A stretch of DNA of 64,000 nt from Dryas octopetala (Eukaryota > Streptophyta > Magnoliopsida > Rosales > Rosaceae), in NCBI GenBank assembly GCA_963921425.1, contig OY992839.1, forward strand, positions 15,541,409 through 15,605,408, read 5' to 3'. The position numbers and the translations under genes were made by a program. Below, one piece after another: positions 14,101-23,769 of this stretch. The notes under the pieces were generated by a model, which worked only from the letters and a program-made list of their open reading frames with translations, searched no databases and was not told the origin of the DNA. Numbering within the stretch: the stretch's first letter is position 1; every line of letters starts with the position of its first letter.

Positions 14101-17100
14101 ACAAAACAAATATATGATATTAAGCTAAAACAAATTTATACAAATAATATAGCACACACTACTATTATTAGTATCATACCTCCACATAATGGCAATCATT
14201 AACAAAACCAATAGCAATGTGTCTACGTGTTGGCAAAGAAACTGGTGTTGACCGAAGTGGTAGAAATGTAAGGCACTGAGCAGCTGACAAGTGGAAGAGC
14301 ACCACCTTATAGCATGAAGCTATGAGATGACCCATGTCAGGCATCGTCATACATCTGTTGAGTGGTGCTCTGCCCTCATCAAAGAATGATAATGACTGTG
14401 CCAACTCACGAACCCTGTCTGTGGTGCCATACAGCTCGCCATAATGCACAGAATACGAAGATAGCTCAGTAAGTAAGTCATTACGCACTTGCAAGTAACC
14501 ATTCTCACCCAATCCCATTAAATCAGCAATTGCTCTAAACCCACAGTTACCATCATCACATACATCCTTGATTTGCTGGATGTATGGCCTCAACCCAACT
14601 GGGAATGCATCCATATACAAAATACCTTTCACTGGAAGTGTATAGTACACCTGTATGTATAATGTAAATTGTTACGAATAAATGGGTAATATATGAGAAC
14701 TTACATTTAGGAATGGGAATCTTTATTACCTTCTCCTTTGTGCACCCCGTTTGCTCATGTGTAGATTTTTGTGGAACATCCATGGTATCACCTGTCACAC
14801 TAGGTGAGTGACTATCCACAGATGCAGATATTACCAACTCGAATGCCAATGGGTCCCGTCGAGTGGACATATCAACGTTCTCTTTCATTTGATCTCGTGT
14901 TCTGGACTTGACTACTGGATCAGCAAGACTTGTTTGGGACGCTACAAGTTCTTTCACTCTTTTCCTTAGCATCAACCTATTGTCTGCATTTGACTTCAAA
15001 AAGTACTGTTGAAGCAACTCCAACTCAGGAAACTCATTCACATCCATAGTATCATGAATCGGATCAGAAGGAGGCAGCACATCGATTTTCCTCCAATGGG
15101 GGTCGAGAGACTCGAGTGGAATTGGACGACAATCCCTCTTGTATTGAGCAATCTCATGGGCACAAGGTAAGCCGTGGGTCCGACGTATGACACAACCACA
15201 TGTTGAAGCATCAACACCACTTGAGTTAGCTATCTTGGACTGAGATAGTATTTTTTCCAATGCAAAGATAGAAACGACTCCTCTCAGAAGTTTGAATTCT
15301 GAAGAGCTAAAGCTATGTAGCATGGCTGTCAAACACTTTCCGAAAGATGCCTTTACCTCAGTGAGCTGTAACTCAAGAAGTGTGTGTATCTTCTCAAAAG
15401 AACCCCCAAAATTCCCTTGACTCAAACCAAGTTGCCTCTTAAGCTTGGAATGCGCATTCTCTGCCCTATTAAAACATAAACAAATACAGACATGTAACAT
15501 GACTTCATATTAAACCAATGCTATAATATTGAAGTAGTTATATTATAAGTTCATCAAATTACCTATTTGATGTCACATTACCAAAATGCATGATCATATC
15601 AGTCCAGGCTGACACAAATTTGTCCTTGAAAGGATTCAACCATGTGTTTGTAACATACTCCAAGACCTCAGTGTACCTACTAAATTCACTTTGTAACACC
15701 GCTAGCTCCCGCACATAATCATCTTCAGTAGGAGATGTCACAAGCACATTCCACTTCATAATAAACTTATCCCACTTTTCCTTGGACTCAAAAAGATTTT
15801 TGCATTTGGCCAACACATTCTTATTAATATTCCATTTACATAAAAGATGCCTAGTTGTGGGGAATACTCTCTCAATGGCTCTCATCAATGCCAAATCCTT
15901 GTCTGTGACAATAGCATTAGGCCCAGCACACCCCTTCATCACATCACGCAATCTATTTAATGCCCATACATAGTTATCTTCCTTTTCAGAATCCAAAAGA
16001 ACAAATGCAACCGAGAATGTCATATCAGTGGATGTGACGCCTACAATCTCTAATAGGGGATAACGATACCTATTGGTCTTGCACGTGCAATCCATTAACA
16101 AGATGGTTGGAAATGCACGTAGCAATTCCAAACTCACAGGGTGTGCCCAAAACAAGTCCAGCACACTTTCAGAAATGGGGCAACTCCTATGCCACTCAAC
16201 ATATTTATGCTCATTCAACTTACATAAAAGTTGTTGCATTTGAGAGCTCCCCGCCTTCTCCTTAACTTTTTGTCTTTGGCGTGCATTGTAAATGGTCCTA
16301 ATGGTTGTAGCGTTGAGCTCATCTCTTTGCTTCAATGTGCTCAGGATTTCTTTGGGTCGTACTAAACTCTTTGACAAGTCTATCAAGAGTGAAGTCTCCT
16401 CCACTGATAACCGCCCTGCATAAGAATGGCCCTCAAGATGCTCAGTTGCCACATGGTTGTGCACTCCACATACCACCTTTAGCATCCATCCATCACCAAT
16501 TGTTAACTGCTCCCCCTTCAATGCGAAAGGGCACTCACACTTCTTTGTTCCAGTCCTGGATCTTTTTTTCCCTTCGTTATCGCCTGTATTTTTGTGCTCC
16601 TTAAATCTCCCACCCCTCTCACACCCCAATGTAACTCTTGGCTTCATACTACGAGCCAAATCAGATCGTCTTATCACAACAACAAATCCATTTCGCTTCC
16701 CAGCTTCACGTGCCCACTTAACTAAGGACTCTCTACAAGTGAAAATCTACAAAACGAAAGAAAACGGTGCATGTAAGCATCCAAAATATGGGTATGACTT
16801 CTCCTGCATCCAAAGTTATTTAACAACAAAGCTGGTTACCTCATAAGTAGTAAATTCACTCGTGTAATCCATTACACATTCCAAGTCAACCTCACTACCT
16901 CGGATAGAAGTGTTGACCTGCATAAGATAAAACAATTTTAAATGAATAATTATGTCAGTGTTCGGTTAGTGAATACAATACAAGTGTACAAACATTATTG
17001 GCTGCACTTACATGTTTCTGCGCAGCCAATTTTGGCCACATGCCAAAGTTATAACAATAAATTTGGTTACCTCACAAGTAGTAGCTTCACTCGTGAAATC

Positions 17101-20100
17101 CATTGCACATTCTGAGCCAACCCCACTACCTCGAGTAGAAGTGTCGACCTGCATTAGAGAAAACGAGTTAACTTCAGAATTTTGTTAGTGTTTGGTTACA
17201 GAATATAGTGTACAGAGAAAACTGTGTGGCCATTATTGGTTGCACTTTCATGTTAGTACGGGGCCAATTTTGGCCACACACCCAAGGTACTGTGTAGCCA
17301 TATTTGGCCGCACTTAAGGAACATTGCTTGACCATATGTAGCCGCACACTATTAAGACTGAGTGGCCATATATTGCAACACAGTACATTTGGTGCTCAGC
17401 TCTGGCTAGCCGAACAAAACACGAACCTTTAAAAAAACTAAACAAAACAAAACAAAACCTCAATTGATGTTGCAAATAACGTACCTTTTCATCCTCATTG
17501 TCGTCATAGATGATGATTTGATGCTCCATTGACCAAGAAAAACTCAACGTGGTATAATTTGATTTAGGTTTATAGAGTGAGAGAAGTTTGAGTTTGAAGA
17601 TGGTTACACGGTTTATATTTTGGCATCGGGTGGTAGATGTTGAGCACCAGTCCCATATTGGCTGGGCTGGTGTCAAATAAGACTATAGTTTCCACATAAT
17701 ATTTTAAGTTTTTGGGATAGGTATTCAATGTGGTATGAGAGCTACCAAATGTAGGTCACCCTTAACAAGGACTGCACATGCGAACTCCCAGTCATCCAAA
17801 AGAGGGATCACTTGTTCACATGTATAACCACCCAAAAGAGGGGTTTCACGTGAGAACGAGTGTTGAGCATTAGTCCCCATTGGTTAGGTTAAGTGTCTAA
17901 TAAGGCTATAATATATACACTCATTAGGTTTCTCCACCTAAAAGCTTTTTAACTTTTAGGATAGATATTCAAAAGTAGGGTGGGTATAAACTTCCGCATG
18001 AACAATTGGTATAGTGAGTTTTGCAAAATGGTACAATTGTTATTTAAAAAAATAATAATAATCGGAGCTTGGGTGCACTGATCAAATTTAAGGGTGCATA
18101 TAGAAGGCCCCCCTGATGCTTATGCCACCCCCTTAGAAGTCCAGGGGACAGCCTAAAATCAATTAGACCATGCACTAGATAAGCCCACATTTTCAATCCA
18201 TTACAGAATGTTAAAAACAGCCGCATTCAAGTCCCAAATTTAAAAAAGCCAGAACTATTTTAGAAACCCAATAAAACAGTCCATATAGCAATAGCAATGT
18301 GTCTACATGGTGGCAAAGAAACTGGTGTTGACCTGAGCAGTAGAAAGATAAAGCACTGAGCAGCTGACAAGTGGAAGAGCACCACCTTACAGCATGAAGC
18401 TATAAGATGACCCATGCCAACCATCATCATCCATCTGTTGAGTGGTGCTCTGCCCTCATCAAAGAATGATAATGGCTGTGCCAACTCAACCGCTTGCGCA
18501 AATGGCGTCCAAAGATAAAAGCATGCAATCAATCGTGTGACCAAAGGAGAGTGTTTTTTTCTTCAGGTTGTTACTAGTCTTGTCGCAGAAGATCAGGAAA
18601 AGAAACCAGAGATTTCTTGCCAAACACCTCAAACTTGTATTGATTGTCTTGATTACAAGCCTAAATTAAATATTTGATCTCTAGCAAAATGCTTTTTGCA
18701 TGGAGTAAAACAGGTAGGAACCAGAAGCAAATTCTAAAATACAAACTATTCAACTCCCAACCGATGATGATTATGCTGCCATGTAGAAACGATCAAGTTT
18801 GTCATTGCACACTTCTAAGGGAGTTGTTTGGTTGTGTTTAGGGCATGAACGACCGAGAATTGTGGTTTTTTCACTAGGCTTTTAAAGATAAAATAAAATA
18901 AAAACCCATACCACTACAATGTCATTTTCAGTACATCATTTTAAAAAATGGCACGTGAGTTTGCCAAAGCATATGCCTCAACAAAAAGGCTTCAGCGTGC
19001 CTCCTATTAAGGATGTTTAAATTTAGGTCATTTGTGTTTGCTAAGTGAGACAAAGCCTCTAAACTCTAAGCACTATGCCTTCAGAAATATATTCCACATA
19101 AAACTTTATAGGATGGTTGAGCCAAAAAAAAAAAATCACAAAACAGAAAGAAACCTAAAAGACTGGGCACTTGCATTAGGCATCCCTAGCAAGATGTTTA
19201 ATTTTCTATTTCATTCTAATCGTTGAGTATCACCAATCTCCTAGACAAGAGCCCATTTAAACCAGATATATCTGCTAGTTCTAGGACAGTGCAATACAAT
19301 TCCAGACAAATTCATTATAAAGAAAAGAAGATAATGTGCAGCTATGCAGATATCAGGCACTTGTAAGACAGCTCAAATCGACACTTTCTTTCTTCATTCA
19401 ATATCGAAAATCAAAACTTATATCTCAAATTGTCAACCAATAGATTACCTGAAAACCACGAGACTTTGCCCCAAGAAATCCTGAACAGTTGGATGCACCA
19501 CAGAGGCAGCGTACCTTAGCACCTCCATACCATTCAAAATTGTAGTCATATGCCAACTCGGTTCCAACTAATATATCTTGTTTTGCAAATATTCCAACCC
19601 TAATTTCCCCCAACACATGCCACTTTCTTGTCTCACAATTTGGTTGGCTAAAAACATTAAAAACAATTACTCAATCTCAACTTGGGGTAAATAAAATTAA
19701 AATAAAAGATACAGCTTTTTTCTTTCTAATGATTATATTTAACTTTCTGAAGTTTAATATTATGACCAAAGTGGCTCACCATGAATGATTTATAAATCTA
19801 GCAAGGCTTCCCTTTTTAGTGGCATCAATAGACTCAGAGGCATTGAGACAAATAATAAATGCATCCCTGAGACCTGCATCAAGGCACAAATGTTGAACCC
19901 AGTTCCCAAATAAAGTAATGCAGATATATTTGATAAATCTATTAAACCACCTTGAATTTCATAAGCTTGAGCTCTTTTCTTTGCTTCTTTCCATGATATC
20001 ACTTCTCCGCAGTATTCAATAATAAACTGCCCTGCCTGCATTGGATAAGCAAATACAAAAAGCTTACAGTAAGTTAACACACTCATTCAACAGAGAAACG

Positions 20101-23100
20101 ATCACAGAGCAAGATGCAATATAAAATTTGTATGTTCCAAAGATACTCATATAATCAAATCGAGTAAATATTAGAATATCCAAGTAATGAGAAGTCATTT
20201 CATGATTGTAAGATATCAAGATAAATTAGTAAGCTATTACCTTTATATTCTCATTAGCTAAAAGACCCCAACCACGGCCTTCTGTTTTAAACAGCTTTGA
20301 CTTGGCATATTCACATTTCTGAAATCTCTGTTGACAGGAAACAAATGAGACATGATGGGTAAAATAGTTTCATAGCATTTAAACACAGAATTCAAGAATC
20401 GAACAATCTTACACACTAAGTGCATCACTATAACAATATTACCAGGAAAAAGAATAGGTGTTTAAAATAATTTATTAAAAAATCATAAAGAATGTTAAAA
20501 AGAAAGTTACTGATGCACCCATGAAAGAGAAACATTGAAGAGTAAAATTATTGCCATCCCTAACTTAATCTCCCCACCCACCTTTTAATAAATTTTTATG
20601 TTACAATTTATCCTTTAATAAAATTACTTTAGAGGACAAAGTTCCAAAAAAAGAAGAACAAACAAATGGAGTTTTTAAGTGTGTCTGTGTTGTGTAAAAT
20701 TATCAAAAACCCAAACACAACCTATTAACTTATTATGTCAACCCAAATTCATTCACTAATTTAATGTCTCATATCATATTTTATCCATTTCTTTTTTATT
20801 TTCAACCAAACAACTAAATACTAAAATCTACAAAGCACCTCAATAAAGGTTTAGCTTTCATCACCAACACCCCCAAACCCTTCAGCAATCTCTCATGTGC
20901 AATCATTATGTTGTCATCAAATCTGAACCTGCCCCACATTTGATACCAAACTCTCACATCTAGTGACAACAATGGTCTGACCACCAAATTAACCTGTTTT
21001 TTTAATAAGAAACAGAAACTGTAATAAACCAAACTACAAGGAATGTTCCTAACATGTTCTGTCAATGAAGCCCACACAAAGATGCCAAACATCTGCTAAT
21101 CTTCATGGAAAGAAAAGAAAACTACTCGTCTCGATTTGAAAACTCTCTACTTGAAAACTCTATTGTTTCTTTCCATCCAAACAAGCCAAAAACCACCAAG
21201 ACTTCACAACGCCACAGAGTAAACATGTTCTTTTATGTCATCTGCATACTATAAAAGAGAAATTCTATGTATGCCCCAACCCACCACAAAATCCTTAATC
21301 AATCCACACTTCCTAAACTGAAACAACAAGCTATTTAAGACATGGGCAGTAAAATAAAAAAGAACATGGAAGATAATGTTCAAATTCGCCATTCTTATAT
21401 CTTTCTCAGGTTAATAGGCAACGAAAAAGGAAGCTCAAGAAAGACAAATTTTGAACCCAAATCCCCGAATCATGAGATAAATAATTGTTTCCCTCTACTC
21501 AAGTCCCGTTGAAGCCTTTTTGGATGATTTAACAGTCTCACTGCCCACTAATTAATTTCCTTGCAGATAAAAAGGGAAAAGAAAAACCTTGAAAGAAGCT
21601 TCATGATGCACAATGAAAAGCGTGCCCAGGTCGTACACTAAATTGTCCACTTACAACCTTGTGTCTGGCTGGTCTTCTTCCTCAAACTTGGTCATGCAAT
21701 TGGAATTTGAATCCACACTTAACTCACACGTATGTCGTCCACATCATCAAATCCATCCACATTCATTTCCACCTCACCCCCTTGGACTTACAAAGCCAAT
21801 TTCACCAAAATTGTTATGATTCTCTAGAATAAATTAATCAGCTTCATTGTTGCAACCAAAAGGGCCCTTACCACACAGTTTCCAACAGTCTTTTCCCTGT
21901 AGACTAGGTCAGCAAATCGTGAAACAAAAGCTGAAAGAAGACCTCAAAACCAAAGACTGACTTGGATCTAAGTTGCAATTCACCTTTACACCCCCAGCAC
22001 AGCTGTGATTCACCCCTGTTCTCCCATTGCTATGGCCTCTAGGTTGTCAAGAAATATCTTCAGCCATCAAAACACTAGCGGGCCTGGCCGATACAAGCCA
22101 ACTTTGGGGGCATAAATTTAATTGGGCCAACAACTGATTCGCTATGGCCTCCAGGCGATTCACCCATGTGATTCATCGTTTCACCCATAGCACATGTTCA
22201 ATAAAATGGTAAACTGAATCATCTCACAATAACAGGCCTCTCATATTTTGTAATGATTGTGGTCATAGTTTTTATAACTTGGATCTCACTGGGAAAAACC
22301 TAAGATCATTAACATTGAATCAATCAATCAGTTTAGATTGGATAATTTGATGGATAAATTTTGAGTACTTGACTATGGAGGAAGCTACCTAAACTCCCTC
22401 TCTCAAACATATGCAGGCACTATCAATTCTCTACAGTGATACACTCATTTTACTACTCCATAACCACCCTTATTTTGATTAATTTTCATCATAAAACTGT
22501 AAAATCACAATCTTATATTTTCAATCCAATAAAAGAAGACCCTATGCGTGTTTATGCCCTCATTGGAGTGTGTTGTGTAAAGAGAAGGGAGAGAATGCAG
22601 TTCATATTTTTCTGCACTGCAGTTTCACTAGTCAGATTTGGAGTAGGCTGCTGACTATGTTTGGAGTGTTGTGAGTGCACCCTAGAAATTGTTATGGGTT
22701 GCTGTCTGGGATGTTTTTGGGTATTGGGGCTAAAAAGAAAATGATTACTCTCTAGAGATGTGCAGTTTTGGCCCCTTTGTGGTATATTTGGTTGGAGAGA
22801 ATAAGCGCCTTTTTCAAGATAAGGAGGAGGAGGTGGACTGGTGGAGTTCATTTGGGACACTATTAGATTCTTAGCCTCGATGCGGGCTTCCCTATCCAAG
22901 CACTATAGAGACATCCCTCTTAGAGTTAATCTCCTAGATTGGGGTGGAGTGATGTATTGAGTGTTGTTTTGTGAAGTTGGTGCGCCTTAGTTTTGTTTGT
23001 ATGTTTGGGGGTCTCTATTATGGGTTTCTTGTGGTAGTGGACTAGTGGGTTTTCTTTCCTTGTTTTTGTGTCTTGGTTCTGTTAGTTGAGGATAGTTTCT

Positions 23101-23709
23101 TTTGTGGATTACTGGTCCACTTTTGATTGTACTAGTTTCCCTTATTACTACAAGTTTCTCATATCCTATCAAAAAAATCCAAGAGCTCATCCAAATAGTC
23201 ACAGAACCCATAAAAAATATCCATTGTCCAGAATTTCCATCTACATGCCAACCTCTATTCCTTTGAACCATAAGCAGCTTACAAACCCTAAATGCCATAC
23301 CAAACCCAAAAGTTTCAATTTTCAATCCCTAGCCAGCCACATAAGCAAGGCATAGACAACTTTCATATGCACGCATGAGTAAAAGGCAGGTATGCATACA
23401 TGCATGTGTGTGTGTTAACATCTCATCTTTTTTGCGATGATAGGAGAGATGATGTGAGCTTAACACAACTAAAAACAATAATGTTGATAAGCATCACAAG
23501 AGGATAGTGTGAATTGGCATATGCTAAAGCATATTGGCAATAAAATAACATATGAATTAGTTAAGTATTAGAATTCTTACCATCAAAATAAGTGCATATT
23601 AATGATAAATACATGGCCACATCATGAAGACTTACGTATAAACGGAAGAAAAAATTATACACACGAAACACGGACCCATTTTCTCAAACCCAGCTGAAGG
23701 AGGTGGGAG

Positions 23710-23769
<60 letters not shown>

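Noticed and set aside
15782-16846. Plus-strand frames of 63, 89 and 129 codons
   Set aside because: They are antisense shadows of the MULE transposase exon, whose motifs are convincing on the minus strand.
20814-21092. Possible LINE reverse transcriptase fragment (DDNIMIAHE)
   Set aside because: Only one nine-residue match to a LINE motif; the rest does not fit.
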